47,717 bases of DNA from Elysia marginata (lineage: Eukaryota; Mollusca; Gastropoda; Plakobranchidae). The DNA lies in the NCBI GenBank assembly GCA_019649035.1, contig BMAT01007092.1, positions 52,773-100,489 on the forward strand, read 5' to 3'. Positions within the stretch are counted from its first letter, which is position 1. Each line of letters opens with the position of its first letter. A model generated the notes under the pieces. The model was not told the origin of the DNA, made no database searches, and saw nothing but the letters and a program-made list of their open reading frames with translations. Shown here in pieces: positions 35,501 through 44,710 of the stretch. A program made the position numbers and the translations under genes.

Positions 35501-38500
35501 TGACATGATGACTACTTGTTAAGAAAAGGCCAGAAACATCAGGTATAATTATATATATATTGTCATGGATGTAAAATATGCTTCGAAATGTTTATTAGAC
35601 GGACAATTGAAAGCCCTAAGAAGCAAGATAATTTCCATTATTCATGTTCAAAGTATTTAACCCTCTTTAAAAATGTACCTATTTACAATTACCTGATTAT
35701 TATGTTTATACTAAAGTAAATAAAATAAAAAAAAGTTTCCTACACCCGAGACGAGCGTTATCGAACAAGGAGCAAAGACCTTATTTTTCAGGCAAACGGC
35801 ACAATGAGGTAGTTTGCCATTGTTTTGCTCGCCGCCTTTTCTTTCGCCAAATCTTAAGAGACCTGGCTACCTACCAAGGGCTGGGTGGCCACAGGGGGAG
35901 CAAATAACTTTGTACGGACTGGGTACCGAACCCGTGTCCTCTTAAACAGCGGTCATCGGCCCTATCGATTGCTCCACCGCTCACCCTTTACGACAGGTCT
36001 ACTTATACTACCCCATAGAAACGTTGTGATAGGTAGAAACATTTTTAACCTTGCACAGTTGTTACTCACAACATAGAATTAGATTTATTACTAGGTTCTA
36101 AGTAAAAATGTGGATGGGTAAACAGGTAACAATCATAGCTCTTTCATTATAAAAAAAAGTCTATTTTATCAATTGGCTTTGCAAAGCTTATATTGACCCC
36201 TGTATATGGGAACTTTTCATGGTCACTATGTCTACGTCAGAAAACCAGGACTAGAAAGAATTGTCATGTTTCATATTTAGGAAATGTTATACAAAGGAAA
36301 CTCCCACCGAATTTGATTAACCCGAAGAACGAATAACTTAAGCCAATGACCAGCTGATTAGCAGATCGGAACTCTCATTTGAAGAATTTTAATTCGATAA
36401 AAATCAAGTTGTTTGTGCATTACTTCTGTTAACCTTGGGGCCTTCCTTTTTACACTTGTCTAATAATGGGATCCTTTTCATCTAAAAATATTTTATTGCA
36501 TCAATGTCTTCTCCCTCTTAGTCTCATTTTGTTATCTGGAAACTCAATTTGGCAATAGCGTGTTATGTAACAAACAAACAAATAATTTATAACTAAATAA
36601 TATGACCCAATAACAGTGTACATTGTCTTGCAGATTTATGGAGATTGATCCTTTTAAGGCCTGCATGGTATAGGGATACATTTGGCTCTTGTCAAGCACG
36701 ATAATTGAGCTGTATTAATCTCTCTTCAAAGACAAGTTGTACTTGATGTAAAAGTCTTCAGTAGAAGCTGGGACTTGTTCTGCTTGCACAAAGAGTTCTG
36801 ATTAGCGCTGGATCATGTCCAACAACCCACTTTAGAGCTACAAAAAGCTATTGGAAAAGGTATAAACGAGTAAATTTGTTAACATTATGTTCTTTTGCGT
36901 CCTACAAAAACTCTTAATGGTAACGAGACATCGAGAGCTGTGGCTGCTATATTTGATGACGAAAACTATGTCCAAAATCTCTTAATTTCTGACTTAAGCT
37001 ATTCCCTCCGGATAGTAACAGTTTCCAGGTTATTGGCTATAGGAAGCAAATCTTAGGGCAATCAAATTTAATTGGTATACATAGATTATCGATCATAACT
37101 CTGAAAAGTGTTGTGAATCTGAACAATGCAATAAATGACCAGAAAAGTCGAGTTTAAACCATTTGATGCAACTGTTCTTTGCTACAATAGTTAAACTTTT
37201 GTCTTCCACCTTTTGATCTGTGTGGGATATATTAGTTTCCCCGTCTCAGCGTAATGAAAACATAACACTTTATTAATCTTGCTTTAGCATCTCTACGCTA
37301 AGCTCAGACCGGCTGGAAACACATATCCCTGCAACATTGCTCGAAGACATTTCTCTGCCTATAGAATCAGATGTTCCTAGAGAACATTTTGCACCAGTTA
37401 ACCTCAAAGCTATCGTCTCACTTGTGTATTTGCCACATGTTGTAGAGTAGCACATACGTATTATGCGTATTACCCTGAGTGTTAACTCTTAACTTAGTTT
37501 TTTAGTTTGTCCGTCATAAAGATAAAGTTGTAACAGAATAATTATTTACTGACTTAGTTATTTTTACTGACACGCACATTTTTTTTCTGCAGGTAGATGC
37601 TTATGCTGAACAGACGAGCGTTTTATCTAAGTATTGCTTTGTAAGTAAACGATACAGGTTGGACACTGGTTGCCATAAATAACTAAAGAACCTAAGTTAG
37701 AAACATAGCAGAATAATTATAGCGTTAGTCTGTCGATCATACTTAATAATTTATCAGTTTTCCAAAACAATGAGAACATTGGTATGAATAATGTCGTTTA
37801 TAATTACAAAGCAACGATAGCAGAAAAAATGAACATGTAAATAAAAAAATCTATCTAACCCATTTGTTGAGATCTCTGACATATACTAAGCTTTTTATTC
37901 CTATGCGTTAAACATTGAAAACCAACGTTTTATTCCATTTTATTTCAATAAAGGAAAATAAATACAGTTATGGTTGTTAAACGTTGAAATTTAAAAAAAG
38001 TTTTTAACTTAATCAAGCACCTATAATGTTTGAATAGAATATTACATATTCTACAAAAATGATTCTTAAAGTCGCATACTTGCAATTATTATGAAAATAA
38101 TAGTTATCATGAATGTCATCATTGTTATTGTTATTGATATTGGTATCATTATTGTAATTATTATAATTATAATTATTATTATTATTATTGTTATTATTAT
38201 TATTAATATATTTATCATTATCATCATCATCATCATCATCACTACTATTTTTATTATTACTATCATTATTATTTAAATCACCTAAACAACCAAACAGGCT
38301 TTAGAAGCATTGTCATTTGTTTACAATAACTAATTTCTAAATAATAAATATATTTTTTTTCGAGGGGGGGGGGGGTTGGAAGGTGGAATTTTATTATTGG
38401 CCACCATCTATTGAAAACGTTCTCTACACAAAAAGTGCTCAATAATTTCACCTTTGTGGAATCTGATACTGATACTGCATGCTGGGAATATCTAGGACGA

Positions 38501-39222
38501 GATTCATTCGTCACTGCCAATATAGCTGTGTCATAATAATTATTTCACCGAAAACACAAACAGAGGATGAGTTAAACAAACAGTAAACCTTAAAGTGACT
38601 CTCCAAATTGGTTAATAAAAAGTAAAAAGTAAGCTTATCTATAAGATTTTTAACTAAAGAATATTTTAGCAAGCTATGAAACATCTCAAAGGAAAGACAG
38701 AACTGATTGCTTTCAGCGCAGGAAAATGATTCAAATAAACATATTTGCACGATACAAGGTAACAAAGAGCATCGAAAAAGTAAGTATTTTTAAACAATTT
38801 AGTAAAGAAGTTACTAAGCTCTACCCAATAATAACACCTCAAAGATTTAGACTGCCAGAGACGGTTTTATTATGCTGTATGCTTTATCACTGCCGTGTGA
38901 GATGAAGCAGGCAATAACAACTAATACTTCCTATCCGATTTAAGTGTGTTGGGCGTTACAGCTTTAATTCTGAACGATTGTAGCCATAAAACATTACGAA
39001 ACGTGAGTTTCATATAAACATTAAATAAATTAAGCTATAAGGTATAATATTGTAAGCTTTTTCTGACAATAAGGATTCCGCAAACATGGAGTAAAATTGG
39101 GGCTCAACAGTTTCATACTTACCAACTTTGAGCTTTTTCTGAGCATCTGATAAGTCTGCGAGGAGAAATGCCAGTAAAACACCGAGAAATAAGTTTGTGC
39201 CGAGAGATGGAAACACCGCCAT
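20428..39222 (-). CDS. Ionotropic glutamate receptor subunit (AMPA/kainate/delta class), delta/GluN1-like ligand pocket
   Basis: Sixteen coding exons on the minus strand join with consistent phases into 823 residues. Order: signal peptide 1-27, amino-terminal domain about 28-385, S1 about 386-505, M1 about 510-529, pore loop M2 about 551-566, M3 about 581-600 with SYTANLAAF at 591-599, S2 about 605-755, M4 about 763-784, then a 39-residue tail. Ligand-site positions: Y412, P465, S467 and R472 in S1; G630, V631, W678 and D679 in S2. R472 is the invariant alpha-carboxylate Arg. V631, W678 and D679 are the types found in glycine/D-serine-binding GluN1 and GluD, not in glutamate-gated AMPA/kainate subunits. 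C691 and C745 match the conserved S2 disulphide. The protein should form or join a tetrameric cation channel in the plasma membrane, probably of neurons. Family is secure; subfamily is inferred. Confidence 0.93.
20485..20840 (-). other. Receptor intron 15
   Basis: A 356-base intron with GTGAGT and CTATAG ends. The 203-codon plus-strand open frame crossing it and exon 15 is antisense shadow. Confidence 0.75.
20841..21042 (-). CDS. Receptor exon 15: end of S2 and M4
   Basis: Residues 738-805. Begins KWWDISSCP (C745, second disulphide Cys), then [17 protein letters not shown], the M4 helix that in the family opens NVAGVF. The juxtamembrane tail follows. Donor GTGAGT, phase 0. Reading through this donor gives only six more residues before a stop. 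Confidence 0.93.
22035..22175. repeat. GC-rich block, possible dispersed repeat fragment
   Basis: A compositional island in A/T-rich intron, with phrases such as GGGCTTGGGTCCCAATGACA and GGTCACATTATACTGACACC that look like a repeat-family remnant rather than intron drift. No ends, tail or open frame are visible, so its class is unknown. Confidence 0.35.
22484..22508. repeat. C-run plus (TC)n microsatellite
   Basis: Nine C followed by about eight TC units, 17 bases past the donor of receptor exon 14 in the sense of transcription, where the RNA would read (GA)n then G-rich. Confidence 0.85.
22526..22734 (-). CDS. Receptor exon 14: S2, Trp-Asp ligand contact
   Basis: Residues 669-737. [10 protein letters not shown] places W678 and D679 where AMPA/kainate receptors have a non-aromatic residue and Glu. 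C691 is the first S2 disulphide Cys, and [12 protein letters not shown] is the conserved glycine-rich strand. Acceptor CCCGCAG, donor GTAGGT, phase 2. A (CT)n array lies just past the donor. Confidence 0.94.
22988..23161 (-). CDS. Receptor exon 13: S2 ligand-binding segment
   Basis: Residues 611-668. [20 protein letters not shown] contains G630-V631 at the position of the (A/S)T pair that holds the glutamate side chain in AMPA/kainate receptors. Then FAKMWAQM, the conserved KMW helix. Acceptor CGACGTAG, donor GTAGGT, phase 0. Confidence 0.94.
23162..23648 (-). other. Receptor intron 12
   Basis: 487 bases between the M3 and S2 exons, with no further features. The minus-strand open frame at 23216-23515 shows no family. 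Confidence 0.7.
23649..23791 (-). CDS. Receptor exon 12: pore exit and M3
   Basis: Residues 563-610. [14 protein letters not shown] follows Q562; M3 is WWFFALILI with SYTANLAAF at 591-599, the most conserved gating motif of the family, then [11 protein letters not shown]. Acceptor GTTCCAG, donor GTAAGC, phase 0. Confidence 0.96.
23792..25365 (-). other. Receptor intron 11, next to the Q/R-site codon
   Basis: 1.57 kb beginning with the weak donor GTTTGC. On the transcribed strand a T-rich tract ending in nine G (25350 down to 25308) follows closely. A stop in frame with exon 11 occurs at 25304-25306. No obvious sequence complementary to the end of exon 11 was spotted by eye. Confidence 0.75.
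25308..25350. repeat. Homopolymer tract C9/poly-A (U-rich in the receptor transcript)
   Basis: C9 followed by A-runs broken by single G. In receptor RNA it reads as U-runs separated by C, then nine G, beginning 15 bases past the exon 11 donor boundary. Confidence 0.9.
25366..25681 (-). CDS. Receptor exon 11: S1 end, M1 and pore loop
   Basis: Residues 458-562. [20 protein letters not shown] carries P465, S467 and R472. M1 is about 510-529 ([20 protein letters not shown]). The pore loop [12 protein letters not shown] ends on Q562, the Q/R-site position, encoded CAA. The exon stops one base later at a weak GTTTGC donor, followed about 14 bases downstream by a long T-rich tract on the coding strand. 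DRE..VDFT resembles delta receptors. Confidence 0.94.
25845..25910. other. Assembly gap (66 N)
   Basis: A run of N in receptor intron 10, beside an A-rich stretch that probably blocked assembly. Open frames through it are artefacts. Confidence 0.99.
26360..26563 (-). CDS. Receptor exon 10: S1 ligand-binding segment
   Basis: Residues 390-457: NKPFTML, then [16 protein letters not shown] with Y412 at the conserved ligand-lining Tyr, DGKFGSQ, and [11 protein letters not shown]. Donor GTAGGT after GELIAG gives phase 0 into exon 11. A nearby GTTCAA was rejected because it breaks the frame. Confidence 0.93.
27265..27393 (-). CDS. Receptor exon 9: linker to S1
   Basis: Residues 347-389. [10 protein letters not shown] corresponds to the IGTWDPASG motif, and the exon ends [10 protein letters not shown], the first S1 strand (L(I/V)VTTILE in kainate receptors). 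Acceptor TTCTTAG, donor GTAAGT, phase 0. Confidence 0.9.
28088..28192 (-). CDS. Receptor exon 8: amino-terminal domain end
   Basis: Residues 312-346. [20 protein letters not shown] matches the GLTGRI.FN..G.R.DF.L hallmark near the end of iGluR amino-terminal domains. Acceptor TTAATAAG, donor GTAAAG, phase 0. Confidence 0.9.
28697..28924 (-). CDS. Receptor exon 7: amino-terminal domain
   Basis: Residues 236-311. Opens [20 protein letters not shown] (the LDLE...GVNITGFR region of relatives), then [16 protein letters not shown], the (Y/F)DAV helix. NFT, NDT and NNT sequons would be N-glycosylation sites. Acceptor CTTGCAG, donor GTAATT, phase 0. Confidence 0.9.
28925..31270 (-). other. Receptor introns 5 and 6
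   Basis: Introns 28925-29309 and 29367-31270. The longer one is A/T-rich and from about 30840 to 31240 holds many loosely similar TCAATG-containing phrases, perhaps a decayed tandem array. No coding sequence seen. Confidence 0.6.
29310..29366 (-). CDS. Receptor exon 6: amino-terminal domain microexon
   Basis: A 57-base exon, residues 217-235, [19 protein letters not shown], aligning with the YHYIFTTLD segment of kainate receptors. Acceptor TCTCAAG, donor GTAAGT, phase 0. It was too short to show as an ORF and was found by homology and phase. Confidence 0.82.
31271..31449 (-). CDS. Receptor exon 5: amino-terminal domain
   Basis: Residues 157-216: [19 protein letters not shown], then [20 protein letters not shown], the second-lobe strand that reads (V/I)IFDC in kainate receptors. 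The acceptor TTATGTAG lies about 25 bases from the huge triplet array of the preceding intron. Donor GTGAGA, phase 0. Confidence 0.9.
31473..32549. repeat. About 1.1-kb (ACT)n compound triplet array
   Basis: Dominated by CTA/ACT triplets on the plus strand, with interruptions (GCT, TTA, AAC, CCA) and AAC-rich blocks near 31915-31950 and 32390-32480. The plus strand is almost free of G. In receptor pre-mRNA it reads (UAG)n with (UUG)n blocks. It lies in intron 4 and ends about 25 bases before the exon 5 acceptor. Poly-Thr, Leu, Tyr or Val open frames here are translations of the repeat. Confidence 0.97.
32550..33688 (-). other. Receptor intron 4, part upstream of the triplet array
   Basis: Intron 4 spans 31450-33688; this is its 5' part. 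Plus-strand open frames at 32646-32915 and 33021-33248 resemble no family and lack supporting context. Confidence 0.6.
33689..33785 (-). CDS. Receptor exon 4: amino-terminal domain
   Basis: Residues 125-156. [20 protein letters not shown] corresponds to the conserved helix and strand ending in W(x)3(V/A)(x)2YDD of iGluR amino-terminal domains. Acceptor TTGTTAG, donor GTAAAA, phase 1. Confidence 0.9.
33786..34872 (-). other. Receptor intron 3
   Basis: 1.09 kb with a purine-rich plus-strand stretch at about 33950-34140 and a short hairpin at 34554-34594. The donor is GTTTGT. No exon seen. Confidence 0.65.
34554..34594. repeat. Short hairpin in receptor intron 3
   Basis: GGCCAAC-GCC-AAGATA (34554-34569) can pair with TATCTT-T-GTTGGCC (34581-34594), giving two stems of 6 and 7 bp around a small bulge and an 11-base loop. 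Confidence 0.7.
34873..35018 (-). CDS. Receptor exon 3: amino-terminal domain, AVVGP strand
   Basis: Residues 76-124. It contains IDAVVGPFD, which matches the typical (A/I)(I/V)GP strand, then [10 protein letters not shown], equivalent to the IPHI strand of kainate receptors. The donor is the non-consensus GTTTGT, phase 0. Confidence 0.88.
35277..35402 (-). CDS. Receptor exon 2: start of the amino-terminal domain
   Basis: Residues 34-75. Continues KLKV with [16 protein letters not shown], the first strand and helix expected of the domain, and ends FYSINR at a GTAAGG donor. Acceptor CTCTGTAG. The phase-1 joins on both sides support it although the sequence itself is poorly conserved. Confidence 0.75.
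35855..35985 (-). mobile_element. tRNA-derived SINE fragment
   Basis: On the minus strand, GGTGGAGCAATCGATAGGGC (A-box-like, about 35959-35978) is followed about 30 to 45 bases later by GGGTTCGGTACCC (B-box-like, 35921-35933), and then a non-tRNA body with CCACCCAGCCC and GGTAGCCAGG. It lacks a pairing acceptor stem, so it is not a functional tRNA gene. Class is inferred from the two promoter boxes only. Confidence 0.5.
38140..38275. repeat. ATT/ATC-rich imperfect triplet repeat
   Basis: Runs of ATT, then TCA/ATC, then ATT triplets on the plus strand in receptor intron 1. Ile-rich open frames on both strands are translations of the repeat. Confidence 0.9.
39123..39222 (-). CDS. Receptor exon 1: start codon and signal peptide
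   Basis: Encodes [10 protein letters not shown], a Leu-rich hydrophobic core, and SDA-QKK, so cleavage after A27 is plausible. The open frame extends upstream to a GTG, but the first ATG (39222) is chosen: it has A at -3 and leads straight into a textbook signal peptide. Donor GTAAGT, phase 1. Confidence 0.85.
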
Positions 39223-39284
39223 TTTGTGCACCTTTTTGTATTCTGTAGTCCAGCTTTATAAATTATATACACTGCTATGTAGCT

Positions 39285-39292
39285 ATTTATAT
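39285..39292 (-). promoter_or_regulatory. Possible TATA box of the receptor gene
   Basis: TATAAATA on the minus strand lies about 63 bases before the start ATG, which would put transcription start near 39260 and give a short 5'UTR. In A/T-rich DNA such matches arise by chance, and a 5'UTR intron cannot be excluded. Confidence 0.25.
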
Positions 39293-41503
39293 CATGTATT
39301 GTAGCAGAAGCAGTATCACGCCTGTTAGTTCAATCTCCACAGTTTCTCATCAAGAAACTCTTAAAGGCCAATGAAAAAGCGTATGTCATTTAACACGTAA
39401 GAAACTACATATTTCTAACTTTTTAAGTAGGCAAAAAAATTTCGAGGTAAGAAGCACAATTTCTGCAAATGAATATACCAAACACTTTTATTACATGTTT
39501 TGTATCAACATGTTTTATCCCTAAATAATTTATAGATTCACTTGTTTCAAAACAATGAGTAAATATTCTTTGCTGTAGGTTAAAATTAGGCTAACCTTTA
39601 TTTCTGAAAGAAGCCTTCACGTTAATAAGTAAGTTAGTTTCGCTATCTTTTTAAGAGTATAATCATGTTTCGCAACCAGCTCAACCGATTTAAATGTCAG
39701 ATTTTCTTGTTTTTCGAAATTGCCTTTTAAACATTACTTTTTCTTGGTTTTCCTGACATTAAAAGTCAACAAAAGTTTTAATATATCCCCACAATATTAG
39801 TACTTTAATCGAATTTTGATGTTTAGAAGCTCAAATGCGTCTTTAAAACTAGAAACGGATTGGAATTTTGAAAATTACAATTTGCGACCCATTAAGACTT
39901 GTCGATAATCATGTTACTGGAAGGAAACTTATATTGTTTGTAGATTATGACATTGTCTCATTGCACAAAATGTTATCAAACCGGTATAGTTTGAAGTAGC
40001 TAGTTTATTTGAGACAATAGTTAAAGACCCTGTTAACATAACATCATGCTTTGACTTATTTAACCATTTAGCACAAACACATTTCACGCATTTATACACC
40101 ATAGATAAAACAATAATAGTAATGCCTTAAATTATATCTTTTTGTATTATTACCACCAAAGCGCTCATAATCGCCATTGGTTTTCTTTTTAGGTTTGTCG
40201 ACTATTCCTCTTATTGACACATCTTGCCATTTTCAATTTAACTTTAAACTTTGTACATGCATGCAAACTCCTTATCACAGAACATGTTTTTAACTATAAA
40301 AGAGAAATATTAAAAAAATATTTTCATTGACTTCAAACTTGATGATTGCAACATTATAGAAACTCCAAATTATGAATCCGAAAATCTAAATAAAATTTTT
40401 AAACAAAAAGAACGTTCCGGAAATGACTAAAGTCTAACTTTTATTATGACTATAACCACGATGGAATTCACAAAAGTAAAACACGTCAGACACCAAGCTA
40501 ATTTTTTATGAATGATTTACAAAAACATCAATTTAGACGATGTTTTTTAGTCAACTAAAGTTTCATTTCATTATTCTAGGAATAATCACTCAAAAGCACC
40601 CGCATGGCATACGCTATGTGTGGGAAAGCATGCATTTTCAACATATGCATTTAAAGATTTAGAACAGAAACGAAAGTTATGTAAAAGATGGCATTCCACA
40701 ATGCGATTTAAATTTGACCCTCAGATCTTCTCATATAAAAAGGTTTGAGTACAAAAGTAATTATTGAATCAGTCATAAACGATCGTTACTGTGGAGCTTC
40801 GTAAATTCTATTGCCTTTTTTATTTTACTAAAACTTTCTCCTCATAAAAATATGTTAAAGCCTTTCTTTTATCCTTTTTCCTTTTTTTGTTAATATGGAA
40901 AAACACCTTTTACTATCTTTTTTTAAAAATGGTTTTTGAATTAAACACAAACAATTATCGTGAATGAACGCATTTAGAATTACTGCGTTGTATGCAATTA
41001 ATTCATTAAAAAAACTAACAAGTCGGTGTGCGTGTGTGTGGCGGTGGTGTTGAAAATGTAATAACTTTTTGGAATTACAAACGATGACAGCGATTTTAAA
41101 TCATTTTTTTTCTCTCCGTATGAAGACTTTAAGTCCCACAGTGGTTCTAAGTCCATCTTAGTCTACATATACCGACACCACAGAGGAAAATGTTCTACAA
41201 ACTGAGCAATAAGAGTTAGAAATCTGCGTTCGCTGATGCACCGGAAGGTAGGCGGTCGTTGATGAGAAGGAAGCTATTACCATAATCTAAAATAACCCGA
41301 AACAACGAAACATTTAGGCATTAGATTTAGCACAAACAACCAAAACGTACTCCATAGTGCTATATCATACTACCTTTTCAAGTAAACAGTCGATCAGGGT
41401 GAATTTATTGTTTTAAATTGTTATGCATAGTGCTAAAATTTAAAATCAAATATGTCGAGAAATAGATAGATAGATAGATAGATAGAGAGAGATGGAAAGA
41501 TAG

Positions 41504-41553
<50 letters not shown>

Positions 41554-44379
41554 AGAAAGATCACAAAAAGAAAGAAAATATTTTTAGAGCTTAAACAATT
41601 TTGTTGGGGCATACGAGAGGCCGAAAAACGGTGAGATATGGAGGTTTGGGTGAAAAAGGGGGTAGTATGAGAAAGAAACAAAGATAGACAGACTGAGGAT
41701 GTGTGGGGTGGGGGTGTAAAAGAGATCACTGAACGAAGAAATAAATGGGGTGTTTAAAATGTTACGTGGTGTAACACTATTTCACAACTCGAACAACTTT
41801 GCGGGTCTGCTGCCGTTAGAGTTTTTATACTGATCTGATAAAATTTAAAAAAAAAAAGAAACAACTGTTTCATATGATAAAATAAAATGATACAAAGATG
41901 ATTTGAATGCTCGGAAAAAAAAGGTTGGAACTACATGTTTGTAAAATTAGGTTTCAGTAGTTTTTTTTTTATCAGAACAACTCTCAAGTAATACAAACGA
42001 GTAAATGAGGGTGTTTATACTATAATTATGTTCACGTTATATTGATGTCGTGTTATATACATTATTGTGAGTTGGCAAGTGTATCATGTATGAGGACCCA
42101 ATAATACCAAGTAGCAAAGTTGTTAGTGGTGTTTATACACTTTTACTTTTTTTTTACAGAAGAAATCTCAGATGCGTCGGTTTTACCATGAGAAGTCCGA
42201 AACCATACATCATATCTACAGCACTGACTGCTAGAGTGGAGGCTGCAGGACGAGTGACGAGAGAGTGACAGTGTTTTTTAAGTTTCTTCGGGGATTTTTT
42301 TGGTATACTTTAAAGGATTTTAAAAAACCCATACTATTCAAGGATGTATATTATGTTGTTTTCGATTCATTAAATTTTGTTTAAACCAAACCTATAAAAA
42401 TGAATGCAACTGATGTATGGGTGCGTTATTTCTTTTTTTTTTTTAATAGCAAAATATCCTAGCGAAATCCTTTCAATTAAGTTTACTATGAAATCACTAG
42501 ATGGCCTACATACGTGACCTTGGATGACCCCTAATTCCACCAAGCCTTTAATTTATGAGTCCCATTACTATTAACGGGTTTAGCGAATTTTTAAAATGAA
42601 AAATAAAATCTTTATAGCTTTGTGATCCACGGGAAGCCGATATGGGAAAACAGCTCTATACAATTATGTTAGAAATTATTCTAAATTTTCTCAAATATTC
42701 TAAAGTTTCTCCAAAGATCAGGCTGCGGGTATTTAATTAAACATCTGCTTCCCATATGTTGTTACCCTAGTAGATTGGTGAGAATCTGCATTCGTGCCGA
42801 AACAATCTAGAAACTTCCACTCTGGCAAGTAATGATCTAGCTTTCTGCTGGTGAACCTGGTGAGAAGATAATGAACACGGCAACTGGAGTGCCCATTCAT
42901 CAGTGTTGCCACATACTTAGACTGTAGGTTGTTTCCATAAAATGCCTCTGATACATTTCAAACTCGCAAACAAAATTTTTTTTTCGAAATAGGCCTTGTA
43001 ACTTCTTTGTACTAAAAAGCAAATTAAAGAACCACAAAACGTTTGGATAAGATTGTAATAAAATGTTACCATTAGTAATGTTAAGGGGATTTACCTCTAA
43101 AAAAAACCCTTCACGACATTCCATCTTGCAATTTGGCTGATTTCCAACACAAAAATTAGTTCTCAAACAAATTTCAAGTAACCAACCAACCCGAACGTTT
43201 TTTTTTCTCTGAAAAAGAATTGAAAGATATTGCATAACCTTGGTAGACCAAAACTAAAAGAATAACCGTCTTTTTGTTCTTTTGATCATGAAAGACAGAA
43301 TAACAGTTGCCTGGCCAGCTACCCCTATACCTTTCGTTAATATTCTTAAGGTCTAAGTAATCAAATGATCTGGAAAATAAATAATACTTGTTTTCTGCAT
43401 TACTGAAGAACGCCGAAGAACGAGAAGGAGATAATGTAAATTTGCAATCCTCGTCAGTCCCATTACTACCATCTCATAATTATGCTGCTTTCTATTTACA
43501 CCATGTGATGTGGTATGCAATAGGTATGCTAAATTACCTTGAATTACATAGTTCTTAAAAACATATACTTTTAGAAACTAATACATTCTGTTGTGTTAGA
43601 TAGGTGATCAAGCTTTTTGTTTCACAAGAGCGAATACTATAAATCAGCGTTTAAAAAAGTGTGAAGTTCTGTATGTCGATCAACTGCTTTGAAATTTACT
43701 TTATCACTTTATTAATGTAATAAAGAATTTGAATTTTGTGACCCCTGATAATTTTGACCTTATTCCTATATAGAGATTCCATGATTCTCATAATTATAAG
43801 TACGAAAAATATTCATTGAATCAAATGTAATATAACACTTTCAAGTTCTTATATTTCTTAAAATCCTTTCCGTTGAAAAAAACAACAACTATTTTAGCAC
43901 AAAAGTGTGGTTAAGTAAAGTTTGTCTTTTTTAAAACTGAATACGAATGGCAGAAAGTTTGTAAAGTTTAATAAAGCGGACAAAAAAAGTGCGGTGTCTG
44001 CGCCAAACAAAAATACCTTTTTAGATTTTTTTTTGTGTCCAAAAAAGACATTATGCATCATTCGACTGAACCTGTAAACAAAAGTCCAAGTCCAAAACTT
44101 CAATATTCAGAAAAGAATTCATATCAATGGCATCGGGGCGCTCGTAGAAATATGAGATGTGGCATTTTAGCAAATACTATGCATATATATACTAACTAGG
44201 TTGTAGCTGTCTCTTTGGATAGCAAGGACTAGGAGCTGATTGTCAATTATTTTTACTGTATTTGTTGACCCGTAAGCGGTATTTAAAATTTAAAGACGTT
44301 AACTGGGCTTTGACTTGACAAATGAGCTTGGTAGAAAATATAAATCTTCAACAAAACTGTCCTAACACCTGTGATGCTT
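39293..44379. other. Upstream flank of the receptor gene
   Basis: A/T-rich DNA with no convincing exon on either strand. The only clear structures are the GATA/GA array at 41463-41550 and short homopolymers. The 111-codon minus-strand frame at 42900-43235 has no recognisable domain. Confidence 0.55.
41463..41550. repeat. (GATA)n/(GA)n compound microsatellite
   Basis: Two GATA runs split by AGAGAGATGGAAA, ending in about 14 GA units. Confidence 0.95.
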
Positions 44380-44710
44380 TATGTCGCACATGAAAGCTCT
44401 TGATCATCCAAGTCTCATGTACCGGCGACCTGGAGGTGATGTAACAGAAGCCTATAAGCTCCCTAAAGGACTATACAACGCCAATGTGGAAGACTATCTC
44501 CCGCTTAGTTGTGAAACAAGAACAAGACTGTTATAAATTGACTAAACAAGCCTGCCGCTTTGATGTTAATGCTAGAAAGAACGTCTTTGGCTTAAAGGTC
44601 ACAAATACACGGGATAGGTTGCCCACAAAGCTCGACGACTGCATCTACTTACACGACTCCAAAAACCCAGCATCGATGCACTCCTCAATGACTACAAAAT
44701 ATACAACTTC
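44380..44710 (+). pseudogene. Degenerate non-LTR retrotransposon (LINE) reverse-transcriptase C-terminus
   Basis: Three frames in succession resemble the C-terminal end of jockey/CR1-type endonuclease-reverse transcriptases. From 44390: LDHPSLMYRRPGGDVTEAYK..GLYN (family form LPSL.YRRLRGDMIE.YK..HGLY), with a stop at 44534. Then the frame read through 44520-44640: YKLTKQACRFDV...VTNTRDRLPTKL (family form RCRLDVRK..F..R..N.WN.LP). Then a third frame: SIDALLNDYK. The usual Trp of NxWNxLP is replaced by Arg. Two frameshifts and a stop show it is dead. No 5' part or tail was found nearby. Confidence 0.65.

Larger units (their letters stand above)
35403..39122 (-). other. Receptor intron 1
   Basis: The 3.7-kb first intron separates the signal-peptide exon from the amino-terminal domain. 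It holds a tRNA-like SINE fragment (about 35855-35985), an A/T/C triplet-rich region (38140-38275) and a poly-G run near 38363-38374. Confidence 0.65.

Noticed and set aside
35921-35980. Functional tRNA gene
   Set aside because: A- and B-box-like blocks are present, but there is no pairing acceptor stem and no convincing anticodon arm; a SINE fragment fits better.
39229-39231. GTG as receptor start, adding three residues
   Set aside because: Non-ATG start is not expected in an animal nuclear gene, and the ATG at 39222 has a good context and leads into a signal peptide.
42900-43235. 111-codon minus-strand open frame with scattered Cys
   Set aside because: Residues look random, no signal peptide or spaced Cys pattern, and no splice partners were found.
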